Shown here: positions 8,701 to 17,100 of the stretch, piece by piece
Layout of the letters: each line of letters begins with the position of its first letter
Numbering within the stretch: the stretch's first letter is position 1
NCBI RefSeq assembly: GCF_000753865.1
Contig: NZ_JQFW01000042.1
Coordinates: forward strand, 1-64,000
Length of the DNA: 64,000 nt
Origin: Alteromonas sp. LOR
GTDB taxonomy: Bacteria; Pseudomonadota; Gammaproteobacteria; Enterobacterales; Alteromonadaceae
Direction of reading: 5' to 3'
The notes under the pieces: generated by a model
What the model saw: only the letters and a program-made list of their open reading frames with translations
The model's database searches: none
Told to the model about the DNA's origin: nothing
Program-made: the position numbers and the translations under genes

Positions 8701-9997
8701 GGGCTTCAACAGGAGCTTTTACAGGAACGATGATGGGGCGCTCGAGCACGCCGCTTTGTGCATAATCATCAAAGCCAGCGAAGACTGACTTTGACACCGG
8801 CACGAGCTGCTGCGCGTTCACCTGCCATTTAAAAATTTCGGCGTTTGCATTTACTATGAGCACATCGCCATTTTCATCAAGCTCAATACCGTTTGGCGCA
8901 ACTAACGACTCGCTGTTGATCAGTTTCACGTTTCGACGGGGCGACAGCTTAAAAATGCCGTGCACTTCGCTAGTTATCCATTTTGTGTGAGTTTTATCTT
9001 CAAAAATGATTCTCAGGCCGTTGTCATAGCCAAAATCCATTTTCTCTACCGTATTTTCGCTACCCGTATGGCTATACAAACCATTGGTTGAAACAAACCA
9101 CACATCGCCCTGATGATCTTCAATCATCGAGTTAACCTGCCCCAACGACCTCCCATCTTTTGTAAGCTGCGCAGTAAAGCGGCCTGTTTGGGGTGAAAAC
9201 AGAAAAGGGCCTTCCTGGGTAGCAACATAAAATTGTCCAGAGCGTGTGAGTAGCAAACTTCGGATTTCGTTGGCGCCTGTGGCAGTTTTATTGTTTTCAT
9301 CAGGGAAATAGTGTGTGGCAGTAAGCGTGGTTTTATTAAGTAAATTCAAGCCATAGCTTGTTGCTACCCAAAGGGATTCTTCATCGTTATCGATGATGTC
9401 CCAAATACGATTATGCGATAAGCCGGTGCTCTTTCCCTCTTCCTCTCCCTCTTCTTTAAGAATCCGCTGAAACGCATTATTACCAAGGTACTTATTGAGC
9501 CCTCTGTTGTAGGTTCCCAGCCAGATAGTGCCGGTACTGTCATGAAACAGAGATTGAATGCGATTTGAAGAAAGCGACGATACATTGTTAGGATCATTGA
9601 TAAATCGTTGAAAAGTTCCTGTTGCTGGGTCGTATTTATTTGCTCCTCCTCCCCAGGTACCTACCCAGATATTGCCATCCTTATCGAGCATAAGGTTACC
9701 GGCATCATTGTGTGATAGGCCTTGTGTTACCTTTTTGTTTGATTCAAACAGTCTGACTTTATTGCCGTCATAGCGCATAACGCCATTTTCGGCTGTGCCA
9801 AACCACAAAAAGCCCTGCTGGTCTTGAATGATGGAGTAAATTTCGGAGGATACGAAACCGTCGCTGGCTGTAAGCTGGTCGACGGTGTATTCATTGATTA
9901 GCTTATCCGAGCCTGATGAGTGCCCCTTGGACACACAAAGAAAAAACACGAATATTGCTGTAAAAGCCCGCAAGAGAAAAGCTTGATGGGTCGTCAT
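5702..9997 (-). CDS. Hybrid sensor histidine kinase with beta-propeller sensor and two receiver domains
   Basis: About 1431 aa from the proposed start. Order: signal peptide (MTTHQAFLLRAFTAIFVFFL), periplasmic two-component-regulator propeller repeats (many GxxWxGT or LWVGT units, to about residue 700), a Y_Y_Y domain (YKLEGYEEQWIDIG), one transmembrane helix (near residue 800), a coiled coil, HisKA with HEIRTP (His889), HATPase (DTGIG, GGTGLGL), receiver 1 (Asp1179 in FIDKD) and receiver 2 (Asp1357 in VMDCQMPEMDG). The layout is that of HTCS-like sensors but with no DNA-binding domain. The kinase probably senses a periplasmic ligand and passes phosphate through its receivers to an unlinked Hpt protein. 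The open frame extends upstream to 10153, but the inner ATG is preferred because it opens directly into a signal peptide. It converges with the TPR-receiver gene. Confidence 0.93.
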   Translation of the reverse strand: MTTHQAFLLRAFTAIFVFFLCVSKGHSSGSDKLINEYTVDQLTASDGFVSSEIYSIIQDQQGFLWFGTAENGVMRYDGNKVRLFESNKKVTQGLSHNDAGNLMLDKDGNIWVGTWGGGANKYDPATGTFQRFINDPNNVSSLSSNRIQSLFHDSTGTIWLGTYNRGLNKYLGNNAFQRILKEEGEEEGKSTGLSHNRIWDIIDNDEESLWVATSYGLNLLNKTTLTATHYFPDENNKTATGANEIRSLLLTRSGQFYVATQEGPFLFSPQTGRFTAQLTKDGRSLGQVNSMIEDHQGDVWFVSTNGLYSHTGSENTVEKMDFGYDNGLRIIFEDKTHTKWITSEVHGIFKLSPRRNVKLINSESLVAPNGIELDENGDVLIVNANAEIFKWQVNAQQLVPVSKSVFAGFDDYAQSGVLERPIIVPVKAPVEAPDAAPIEGLVGGNMLWVAQDDYLARLNIITGEIQRIEYPKDDSEFRHFREFRALEVDDEGNLWVGTYKNGVYIYNVRDKTFKHLTQQDGLPHPEIHTIFKERNGNMWVGTGKGVSRWQKSGKHFDVFNTAKQDETLLGSIVEDIHQSTNGDIWVATQKGLNRYLPDTQSFKQFSEQEGLPATLIRAMANGEDGKLWLTTNKGIFLYDPYQQSASNYTRSTTPTGKNYYANSLVNSAQGTLFTSSQRGIEYFSDEEEQQQLLDAGIVLTGFNIMGEKAETNTPLSYLTDVYLSYEDYFFSFEFALLDYSSQTKPHFAYKLEGYEEQWIDIGSYNNVSFTNLNGGDYTLRVKVLKPNGQWSEEQLAVNLHVEKVPWKTWWAYAFYCLLLVGLVLLVIYLRTRLHQTEILKQKRFVQALEQQVSEKTASLEGQAHQLKAALKEAEEATKLKSEFLANMSHEIRTPINGVIGMLGLLKNSGLNTQQAHRVNIANSSAKSLLVLINDILDFSKIEADKLEIESVDFDLRGLIEELAYSIAHTAQEKGLEVVVDLAQVTTSKVNSDPNRIKQIFTNLLSNAVKFTQQGELSIVAELLPAEEEGKLVMRCAISDTGIGIEKRKLASLFDAFTQVDASTTRRYGGTGLGLTITKKLCELLGGEITVTSELGEGSCFVVTCEVNKVNDAQPISPRKTSTNFHCLVVDDNKANRKALERQFTVWGITTSVANSARSALEQCENTVNSVKPITTIFIDKDIPDMPFDTFCTSLRDDERFRDIHVVTMTSLKDISSAEQNHALGVFASFPKPLSTNDFKSVLEDSSLIDNSHNPKGEGTQDLVKSAPAVEADDGEKRTFESDTFDTGTLENREKPSQLSLSNTRVLLVEDNTINQMVATSVMESEGFQVDVASNGKEALELLQQCGNDSVYSLVVMDCQMPEMDGFEATRQIRRGVGGKQYREVPIIAMTANAMKSDRDLCLQAGMDDFLTKPIEHTVVISTLRKWLNNPN

Positions 9998-10172
9998 TTT
10001 TCGCAAATGTACGCTCTCTTTATTTGGCACGCGAGCTGAATTTCTAATGCTAAAACAATAATCTATTTTGCTCCCGCTTTCTATGCGACCAAAGGTGCAT
10101 TTCCTATTTGTATATACAGTGCGAATGACACGAGCCGTTGTAACGAGCAGCAATAGGGCGTATTGATCTTTA

Positions 10173-10700
10173 CTAGGTGGTATATACCACTACCAATTCT
10201 TGAAAGACGCTGTCTTTGTACTCAAGTTCGTGGCTATAGGACATGCCTAGCTTTTTCATAATATTGATAGACGCAGTGTTGTCTGGATTGGCGATGGCAG
10301 AAAACTTATCGATCCCGAGGTCATATAAATTTTCCTTTATGGCATTTGCAGCCTCCGTGGCGAAACCCTTACCCCAGCTACTTCGTTTGAAACGCCAGCC
10401 TAATTCTATATTGTCGCTTTCAGGCGCGTTAGTGAAGAAACCGAAAGGCCTTACTAAAATCCAGCCGATGCTTTCCTTGTTATCTTGCCTTTCAACACGC
10501 CACAACCCCCAACCAAAAGCAGGGTTAGAATACGCTTGAAATCGAGGAACAAAAATATTTTGAATGTCATCTTTAGAAGATTTTTTACCACCGTTGATAA
10601 ACTTCATAACCAATTCATCTTGGTCTAATTCCCACAGAAAATCAGCATCTGCTTCGGTTATGTAGTGGTAGGAAAGACGTGCACTATCCCTGATTTGCAT
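10173..10700 (-). CDS. GNAT family N-acetyltransferase (RimJ/RimL-like)
   Basis: A 175-aa GNAT acetyltransferase of the RimJ/RimL type, which transfers acetyl from acetyl-CoA to an amine. The conserved core is visible: IELGWRFKRSSWGKGFATEA (motif A, pyrophosphate-binding GKGFA) and NPDNTASINIMKKLGM (the N..S...KLGF-like motif). Homologues acetylate ribosomal protein N-termini or small molecules; the substrate here cannot be assigned. The ATG is preceded by AAAAGGA at good spacing. It stands alone between the hybrid kinase and moaA, on the same strand as both. Confidence 0.9.
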   Translation of the reverse strand: MQIRDSARLSYHYITEADADFLWELDQDELVMKFINGGKKSSKDDIQNIFVPRFQAYSNPAFGWGLWRVERQDNKESIGWILVRPFGFFTNAPESDNIELGWRFKRSSWGKGFATEAANAIKENLYDLGIDKFSAIANPDNTASINIMKKLGMSYSHELEYKDSVFQELVVVYTT

Positions 10701-10860
10701 ATAAATCCTTTTCTCTTATTATTTTTTTCGAATATATCTTATTTTTGTCATTATCCAAATAAATTTTTATGCACAATGTAGATTGTTTTCTTTTTAACCG
10801 CGCTAGGTTGATCCATCTCAATTATCCCCCACCTTTCGAACAAGAACTCACTGAATAAAT

Positions 10861-11829
10861 CTATCCACCCAACATAGCTAAGTGTTTAGTGGCACCGGTT
10901 TTCCCTTCATGCAAATAATGAGTTGCATGTTTTGTTCCTAAAGCATGTTTCAAAAATGTCACTACCTCCTGCACATCTCCTTTAGCCAGTAGGTCGCGCA
11001 TATCAATACCATTTTCACTGAATAAACACAGATGAAGCTTACCTGGAGCAGATACACGCAGTCTGTTACACGTTTTACAAAAATCCTTGCTGTAAGGCAT
11101 GATTAGCCCTATTTTGCCTGTGTAGTCGGGGTGATAAAACTCTTGTGCAGGGCCCGCGTCTTTTCTCGGAACAATTGGCTGCCAGCCCATATTTTCAAGG
11201 GTTGTTTTTAAGGGTGAGCCACTTTGGTGCTGTTTGCTGAAAAATTGAGAAAGCTCCCCTGTTTCCATTAGTTCAATAAAGCGAAGAGTAATCGGCATAT
11301 CTTTAAGCCATGATAAGAATCGCTGTAGTCGACTGTCTGAAAAATCATTAAGTAATACTGAATTTACTTTTACTTCTAATTCTGCAGCGACCGCGGCATC
11401 CAACCCTCTCAATACCGACTGCAGTTTGTCTTGGCCAGTAATAGCAGCAAACTGCCTAGGGTCGAGGCTGTCTATGCTTACGTTAACCTGATCAAGACCC
11501 GCTTGTTTCCACTGAGATGCGTATTTTTCCATACGCGCGCCATGAGTTGTCATAGCGACTCTTTCTATGCCTGGCGTATTTGCGGTGAGTTGAAGAATAT
11601 CAATGAAGTCACGCCTTAAGGTGGGCTCTCCGCCAGTGAGACGTACCTTTGAAGTGCCCAAGCTAGCGAAAGCTTGCAATAAAGTGTCAATTTCAGATAG
11701 TGACATAAACTGATCGCTCGAAGGGCCATCATAGCCATCGGGCAAACAATACTGACAACGGAAGTTACATGCTTCGGTTACCGATAAACGTAAATAATGA
11801 AACTGTCTTCCGAAACTATCTTCTAGCAA
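10861..11829 (-). CDS. moaA: GTP 3',8-cyclase (molybdenum cofactor biosynthesis)
   Basis: A radical-SAM enzyme that, with MoaC, converts GTP towards cyclic pyranopterin monophosphate, the first step of molybdenum cofactor synthesis. The N-terminal cluster motif is C21-N-F-R-C25-Q-Y-C28 (CX3CX2C). The C-terminal second-cluster cysteines appear in FCKTCNRLRVSAPGKLHLCLF, and RLTGGEPTLR is the SAM-binding GGE motif. The protein ends in Gly-Gly, as is required for MoaA activity. At 322 aa the length is normal. The start is TTG with TAGGAG about 8 nt upstream. No other moa genes lie nearby, so the gene is detached from its pathway. Confidence 0.97.
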   Translation of the reverse strand: MLEDSFGRQFHYLRLSVTEACNFRCQYCLPDGYDGPSSDQFMSLSEIDTLLQAFASLGTSKVRLTGGEPTLRRDFIDILQLTANTPGIERVAMTTHGARMEKYASQWKQAGLDQVNVSIDSLDPRQFAAITGQDKLQSVLRGLDAAVAAELEVKVNSVLLNDFSDSRLQRFLSWLKDMPITLRFIELMETGELSQFFSKQHQSGSPLKTTLENMGWQPIVPRKDAGPAQEFYHPDYTGKIGLIMPYSKDFCKTCNRLRVSAPGKLHLCLFSENGIDMRDLLAKGDVQEVVTFLKHALGTKHATHYLHEGKTGATKHLAMLGG

Positions 11830-12160
11830 ACTAACTCCTACTGCTTTTATTGCATCTTTACCAACAACCTATTCTGGCAAGATACAACGATGAAAAAAAT
11901 TACACCAACGTGTATTGCTATATCTTATTCGCCAATTGGCTTCTTATGTACTCTCCACTGTCGTTACTTTACACTACCGGCAGCGTATATAAATAGTGTA
12001 GCGCTTTTCTTTACGTTAAATGAGACCGACATAATCTTAGAATCATTTCATTTCGTACTATTAAGCTACGTATTATTAAGTCACTAAATCGCCTTTGTAG
12101 CATGTGTTTTGATGTTATTGGCTTACATAGAAGCAAATTTGGACGTTCCTGCAGTATAAA
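11830..12160. other. Divergent intergenic region between moaA and the ABC exporter
   Basis: These 331 bp must hold the promoters of moaA (minus) and the exporter gene (plus). A 65-codon open frame at 11890-12087 has no ribosome binding site and an implausible composition, so it is not called. No clear operator was recognised. Confidence 0.4.
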
Positions 12161-13951
12161 ATGAGAAAAAATCGCTTACCTATTAATGATAATGAGCCTG
12201 TAAAATGGCAAGTACTGTCCCAACTCGTCCCCTATCTTTTTGAATTTAAACAACGCGTGGGACTGGCCATTCTTTGCTTAGTGGCCGCAAAGCTTGCCAG
12301 CATAGGCCTGCCTTACGTATTGAAATACACCGTAGACAGTCTCAATGGCGATCTTACCACCCTTGCCGTGGCCGTTCCCATCAGCTTAATTGTGGCCTAT
12401 GGGGTACTTAGGCTGCTCAATGTTTTGCTAGGAGAAGTGCGCGATACCTTATTTGGTAGAGTCACTGAACGCGCGATGCGACGCGTGGGCCTTAAGGTAT
12501 TTAAACACCTTCACAATTTAGACTTGGGTTTTCATTTAAACCGCAGAACAGGTGGACTGTCTAGAGATATAGAGAGGGGTACAAGCGGCATTAGTTTCTT
12601 AATGCGTTTTATGGTGTTTAACATAGTACCAACGCTTTTGGAAATAAGCCTTGTTGTGGGCCTTCTTCTGTTTCAATTCGGTATCTCTTTTGCCCTGATT
12701 ATCGTTATTAGTGTTGTGATTTACGTGGGCTTTTCCAAGAAAGCTACCGATTGGCGAACCCAATTTGTGAAACAAATGAACGAAGCCGACTCCACCACAA
12801 ATTCGCGGGCGGTAGATAGTCTACTGAACTTTGAAACCGTGAAATATTTTAATAATGAGCGCTTCGAAGCCAATCGCTACGATGAAGATTTAGCGGCATG
12901 GGAAATAGCCCGTCGACGAAATAGACTATCGCTTTTTACCCTTAATGCTGGGCAAGCGAGTATTATCGCCATTGCCATGACCGCGATGATGGCCAATGCG
13001 GCGCTAGGCGTGTTAAACGAGGAAATGACCATTGGTGATTTTGTCCTGATTAACGCGTTTACCATGCAAATTTTTATGCCCCTTAACTTCCTTGGCTTTG
13101 TGTACAGAGAGATTCGGGGCAGCCTTGCCAATATTGACAAGCTGTTTAGTTTGCTGGCGCAAGTTCCTCAAATTAAAGATGCTGAGAATGCTGAGACATT
13201 AAAGACAACTAACCCTACCGTCAGCTTCAAAGACGTGCACTTTTCCTACGGCGAAAAACGCAAGATACTCAACGGCATCACTTTTACTGTGCCTGCCGGT
13301 AAAAAGATTGCAGTGGTTGGTGCAAGTGGTGCTGGTAAGTCGACTATTATGAAATTACTGTTTCGCTTTTATGAGCCTAATGAAGGTCAAATATTCATAG
13401 ACGGCAAAGAGATAAAGCAGCTCTCACAGGATAGTCTTCGTGCTCACATTGGCATAGTGCCCCAAGACACTGTGCTTTTTAATACGTCGTTAAAAGAGAA
13501 TATTCGCTACGGCAACCCCAAAGCTACTGATGACGAAATTAGCCTGGTGATTAAACTTGCCCATCTTGAAGCTTTTATCGAGAAGTTGCCAGACGGACTC
13601 GAGACAACCGTTGGCGAGAGAGGCTTAAAACTCTCTGGTGGCGAGAAACAGCGTGTGGCCATTGCTAGAGCCTTGCTTAAAGGTGCGTCTATTATGATTT
13701 TCGATGAAGCAACAAGCTCCTTAGACAGTGCCTCTGAAAAGGCTATTCTATCAGCCTTGCGCGATGCCGCTAAAGGTCATACTAGCCTTGTTATTGCCCA
13801 TCGATTATCCACTATTGTTGATGCCGATGAGATATTAGTGGTTAACGAGGGAGCCATTGTGGAGCAAGGCACGCACGATGACCTGCTCGCTAAAGACGGC
13901 GAATATGCCTCATTGTGGCAAACGCAACAGCGTAACAAACTCGAGCCTTAA
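12161..13951 (+). CDS. Atm1/HMT1-type ABC exporter (fused permease-ATPase)
   Basis: A 596-aa half-transporter of the ABCB7/Atm1 heavy-metal-transporter family, expected to homodimerise in the inner membrane and export glutathione- or sulfur-conjugated compounds. Residues about 30-310 form the six-helix ABC membrane domain. The nucleotide-binding domain follows, with Walker A GASGAGKST starting at residue 387, the Q-loop IVPQDT, the signature LSGGEKQRVAIARALL, Walker B IMIFDEATSSLD and the H-loop IAHRLST. NRRTGGLSRDIERG in the first cytoplasmic helix region is characteristic of Atm1 members. Substrate assignment is by family only. The next gene begins 19 bp later, suggesting co-transcription. 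Confidence 0.95.
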   Translation: MRKNRLPINDNEPVKWQVLSQLVPYLFEFKQRVGLAILCLVAAKLASIGLPYVLKYTVDSLNGDLTTLAVAVPISLIVAYGVLRLLNVLLGEVRDTLFGRVTERAMRRVGLKVFKHLHNLDLGFHLNRRTGGLSRDIERGTSGISFLMRFMVFNIVPTLLEISLVVGLLLFQFGISFALIIVISVVIYVGFSKKATDWRTQFVKQMNEADSTTNSRAVDSLLNFETVKYFNNERFEANRYDEDLAAWEIARRRNRLSLFTLNAGQASIIAIAMTAMMANAALGVLNEEMTIGDFVLINAFTMQIFMPLNFLGFVYREIRGSLANIDKLFSLLAQVPQIKDAENAETLKTTNPTVSFKDVHFSYGEKRKILNGITFTVPAGKKIAVVGASGAGKSTIMKLLFRFYEPNEGQIFIDGKEIKQLSQDSLRAHIGIVPQDTVLFNTSLKENIRYGNPKATDDEISLVIKLAHLEAFIEKLPDGLETTVGERGLKLSGGEKQRVAIARALLKGASIMIFDEATSSLDSASEKAILSALRDAAKGHTSLVIAHRLSTIVDADEILVVNEGAIVEQGTHDDLLAKDGEYASLWQTQQRNKLEP

Positions 13952-13970
13952 CAACTGGACTTGAAAATAC

Positions 13971-14186
13971 ATGGATTCGGAAAGTATAAAAGAAGCAATA
14001 AACCAAACCATGCCGTTCGGTAAATACGCGGGAAGACGATTGTTTCATCTCCCCGAAACGTACTTGGTTTGGTTTAACAAGCAAGGGTTCCCTAGCGGTA
14101 AATTGGGACAGCAACTTGCTCTAATGTACGAAATTAAATTGAATGGTCTTGAATCTGTTGTCGAGCCTCTTCTTTATGATGATTAA
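13971..14186 (+). CDS. DUF3820 family protein
   Basis: A 71-aa protein matching the DUF3820 pattern (called putative quorum-sensing-regulated virulence factor in some databases): MPFGKYAGRRLFHLPETYLVWF, then GFPSGKLGQQL and a closing VEPL. The fold is small and function is unknown; the MPFGKYKGR-type motif is shared with nuclease-associated domains. It follows the ABC exporter by 19 bp on the same strand and is probably co-transcribed with it. Confidence 0.88.
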   Translation: MDSESIKEAINQTMPFGKYAGRRLFHLPETYLVWFNKQGFPSGKLGQQLALMYEIKLNGLESVVEPLLYDD

Positions 14187-14274
14187 GGCATTTACACACA
14201 GCTTTTATATAAGGCTTATATCCAAAGAGTCCATACCACGCCCTATGAATAAACGAGCACGATGAACAAACACT

Positions 14275-14601
14275 ATGTCCGTAAGACCCCGTAAACAGAG
14301 GCGAGGTGAAGTCAACGCCCGCATTTTAAAAATACACGAGGCCATGGCAACAAAGGTACTCAATAACCCTGACTTACTTGATGGCGTACGCGAAACCTTA
14401 GAGCAGCGCTACAACAATAGGCTCATGCGTTATGGCAGTTATATGCTGTGGAGCAGTATTTTAGAAACCGTCAACGACCCTGAGCTATTTAAGTCTTTAC
14501 TGCTTGCTGATGACGAGCGCACGGCAAACCTGAGAAGAGAAACCATATTTACAGGCGTGTTAAGCGAGGAAGAACGCCAGCATGTGCTGACAAGCGAATA
14601 G
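14275..14601 (+). CDS. Conserved hypothetical protein
   Basis: A 108-aa product with no recognised domain. The N-terminus is strongly basic (RPRKQRRGEVNARILK) and the remainder is predicted to be helical (VLNNPDLLDGVRETLEQRYNNRLMRYGSYMLWSSILE), ending in acidic LSEEERQHVL. The basic start could bind nucleic acid, but this is inference. It follows the DUF3820 gene by 88 bp on the same strand, and an intrinsic terminator lies about 190 bp downstream. No strong ribosome binding site precedes the ATG. Confidence 0.72.
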   Translation: MSVRPRKQRRGEVNARILKIHEAMATKVLNNPDLLDGVRETLEQRYNNRLMRYGSYMLWSSILETVNDPELFKSLLLADDERTANLRRETIFTGVLSEEERQHVLTSE

Positions 14602-14787
14602 CATAGCGCTTATACCAGTCCGCATAGATATAACCCACTCAGCGAGATTTAAGATATTTGTAATCGCGACGTGTTACCGCAGGTGCATTGGTTTTACATC
14701 AAGGTGACACAACAAAGCGTACGGACATTTTAAACTCGCCCTTCGGGAAGGTCTGGCAAGCTATACAAGAAAGTAAAACTAAAAAAA

Positions 14788-14829
14788 GCGCTCGTATTAC
14801 ATCTGAATGTAAATATGAGCGCCTTTTTT
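14788..14829. terminator. Bidirectional intrinsic terminator
   Basis: GCGCTCGTATT and its near-complement (AAATATGAGCGC) form a stem with a short loop, with a run of A on the left and CCTTTTTTG on the right. It can therefore stop transcription from both the upstream plus-strand genes and the minus-strand DAHP synthase. Confidence 0.8.
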
Positions 14830-14892
14830 GATTTGCGGCATAGCTTTAACCACTAGCTTAAACTTTATAAGCCATGATTTTAACGTTGAAGC

Positions 14893-16236
14893 TTAAGCGT
14901 TGCGCAAATGATCAGCCACTAAAAACGCCATTTCCAACACCTGATCCGCATTTAAGCGAGGGTCGCATTGGGTTTTATACGCTTGGGCTAAGTCTTCGTC
15001 ACTTATCTCGTAAGCGCCGCCCGTGCATTCTGTTACATGCTGACCCGTCATTTCTAAATGAATACCACCAGCATGAGTACCTTCTGCTTCATGCGCTTGG
15101 AAAAACTGCTTAATTTCGCGCAATATGGCGTCGAAATTACGAGTCTTGTAGCCAGAAGACGCAGAGAACGTATTGCCGTGCATGGGGTCTGAACTCCATA
15201 CAACATGACGACCTTCATTTTTCACTCTGCGCAATAGGCGCGGAAGGTTATCGGCAAGGTTGTCAGCTCCCATTCGCGTTATCAGTGTTAAACGACCCGG
15301 ATCGTTTAACGGGTTTAATGTATCGATGAGACGAATTAGTTCGTCTTCTTCCATACTTGGCCCTACTTTTACCCCAATAGGATTGTGAATGCCGCGGAAA
15401 AATTCAATGTGCGCATGGTCAAGCTGGCGCGTTCTTTCACCTATCCATACCATGTGCGCCGAGCAATCGTAAGGCTTTCCAGTTAGCGTGTCAGTGCGAG
15501 TCAGCGCTTGCTCATAGTTAAGCAGCAGCGCCTCGTGAGACGTAAACAGCGAGGTTTCATGCAGCGTAGAACTTGAATTAGCATTAATTCCAATAACGTC
15601 CATAAACTCTAAGGAATCTTGGATACGCGTGGCCATATCAGAATAGCGCTCTTTCAGCGGACTATTTTCAACAAATGCCATATTCCAGCGATTTACCTCG
15701 TGAAGGTCTGCTAAACCGCCCTGTGCAAAAGCACGCAACAAATTCAATGTAGAAGAACTGCGATGATACGCCTCTAGCAAACGGTTAGGATCTGGACGAC
15801 GAGCCGCTTCAGTAAACTCAAAATTGTTGATGATGTCACCGCGATAGCTTGGCAGTGTGATGCCGTCTCGCGTTTCAAAATTTGAAGAGCGAGGCTTAGC
15901 ATATTGGCCGGCCATGCGAGCAACTTTGGTTACTGGGCAACGCCCCGCAAATGTAAGCACTATCGCCATTTGCAAAAGCACTTTAAACGTATCGCGAATT
16001 TTAGGTGCGTTGAATTCGTCAAACGACTCCGCGCAATCCCCGCCCTGTAATAAAAACCCTTTTCCTAGGCTCACTTCGCCAAGCTGACGTCGAAGCTCTC
16101 TGGCCTCAGCAGCGAACACTAATGGAGGATAAGTACTAAGAGTCTGTTCAACATTGCTTAACAAGGCACTGTCTTCATATTCTGGCTGCTGCAGTATAGG
16201 TTTCTGCCTCCAGCTATCTACTTTCCATTCACTCAC
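14893..16236 (-). CDS. 3-deoxy-7-phosphoheptulonate synthase, class II
   Basis: First enzyme of the shikimate pathway: phosphoenolpyruvate plus erythrose 4-phosphate gives DAHP. At 447 aa it belongs to the plant-like class II (AroA-II) family, not to the AroF/G/H class I enzymes of enterics. Family motifs are visible in order: [21 protein letters not shown] (metal/substrate Cys), [38 protein letters not shown] and SDPMHGNT (metal-binding His). It is monocistronic, and its 3' end faces the bidirectional terminator. Class II enzymes are often less or differently feedback-regulated; whether this one has an allosteric N-terminal extension cannot be told from sequence alone. Confidence 0.96.
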   Translation of the reverse strand: MSEWKVDSWRQKPILQQPEYEDSALLSNVEQTLSTYPPLVFAAEARELRRQLGEVSLGKGFLLQGGDCAESFDEFNAPKIRDTFKVLLQMAIVLTFAGRCPVTKVARMAGQYAKPRSSNFETRDGITLPSYRGDIINNFEFTEAARRPDPNRLLEAYHRSSSTLNLLRAFAQGGLADLHEVNRWNMAFVENSPLKERYSDMATRIQDSLEFMDVIGINANSSSTLHETSLFTSHEALLLNYEQALTRTDTLTGKPYDCSAHMVWIGERTRQLDHAHIEFFRGIHNPIGVKVGPSMEEDELIRLIDTLNPLNDPGRLTLITRMGADNLADNLPRLLRRVKNEGRHVVWSSDPMHGNTFSASSGYKTRNFDAILREIKQFFQAHEAEGTHAGGIHLEMTGQHVTECTGGAYEISDEDLAQAYKTQCDPRLNADQVLEMAFLVADHLRNA

Positions 16237-16329
16237 CGGTACTCTCCTGAAAATACGTCAGCGTAAAACTATGCATATAGGAGCATGCTTACGGACGCTA
16301 AAAAATAATCTGTGTATATTTTAACATAC

Positions 16330-17100
16330 TTATGGGAGGGTGATAGGCGCGCAAACTTGAATTTCTAGAAAGTTTTTCTTCTTGCTTATTAGAAAATGAC
16401 ACTCAAATACGTGCTCTAAATTATGTTGAGTCGCCACTGAATGCGGCGCACCGCTAGCAACAACATGCCCCTTATTCATAAGCCACAGCGACGTGCTGTA
16501 GTTAGCACTTAAAGCAATATCATGAGAGCTCATAATAATAGTGTTGCCTTTAGCGCATAGCGCTTGGGCCAGTGTAGCAACAGCGTATTGATGTCGAATG
16601 TCTAGCCCTTGCAGGGGTTCATCGAGAATAGCAATGCCTTCCCCGACTTCCAGTTGAGGCCAAATTTGTAGCAGTGCCCGACAAATCTCTACTCGCTGCC
16701 GCTCCCCTCCAGAGAGATGCGTAAGGGGCTTGTCGAGAAATAACTCGACTTCAAGCGCACGTTCCAGCATAACCGGAATAAGAAGATTATCGCGATGACT
16801 GTGAGCATAAAACGATAAGTACTCACCCACACGTAAGGCAAAGTTCGACTCCAGCTGTTGCGACAACATGGTTCTCAGAGACGCTAACTCAGCAAGTGAC
16901 CAAGCGCCTAGTGCTTTATCGCATAGCACCACTTCCCCTTGCTCTGGAGTAATAAGACCGGCTATAACCGCCATCAACGAACTTTTTCCCGCACCGTTGG
17001 GGCCAAGAAGGTGTATGCACTCCCCTTTTACAGCATGCAGGGAACCAACATGTAAGCGGTTGGTGAGACTAATATTGGTTAAATGAAGCACCGTACTCAT
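16330..17100 (-). CDS. btuD: Vitamin B12 ABC transporter ATP-binding protein
   Basis: The ATPase subunit that powers BtuC. Walker A GPNGAGKSSL, signature LSGGERQRVEICRALLQ and Walker B GIAILDEPLQGLD are intact, and the segment LLQIWPQ after the signature resembles E. coli BtuD (VLQITPQ). The frame is open upstream to 17244, but the ATG at 17100 overlaps the btuC stop codon in an ATGA and opens directly into the ABC fold, so this start is preferred (256 aa). The pair is btuC-btuD, translationally coupled. No btuF binding protein or btuB receptor is in the window. Cobalamin specificity is inferred from family resemblance; a heme or siderophore importer is the alternative. Confidence 0.88.
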   Translation of the reverse strand: MSTVLHLTNISLTNRLHVGSLHAVKGECIHLLGPNGAGKSSLMAVIAGLITPEQGEVVLCDKALGAWSLAELASLRTMLSQQLESNFALRVGEYLSFYAHSHRDNLLIPVMLERALEVELFLDKPLTHLSGGERQRVEICRALLQIWPQLEVGEGIAILDEPLQGLDIRHQYAVATLAQALCAKGNTIIMSSHDIALSANYSTSLWLMNKGHVVASGAPHSVATQHNLEHVFECHFLISKKKNFLEIQVCAPITLP

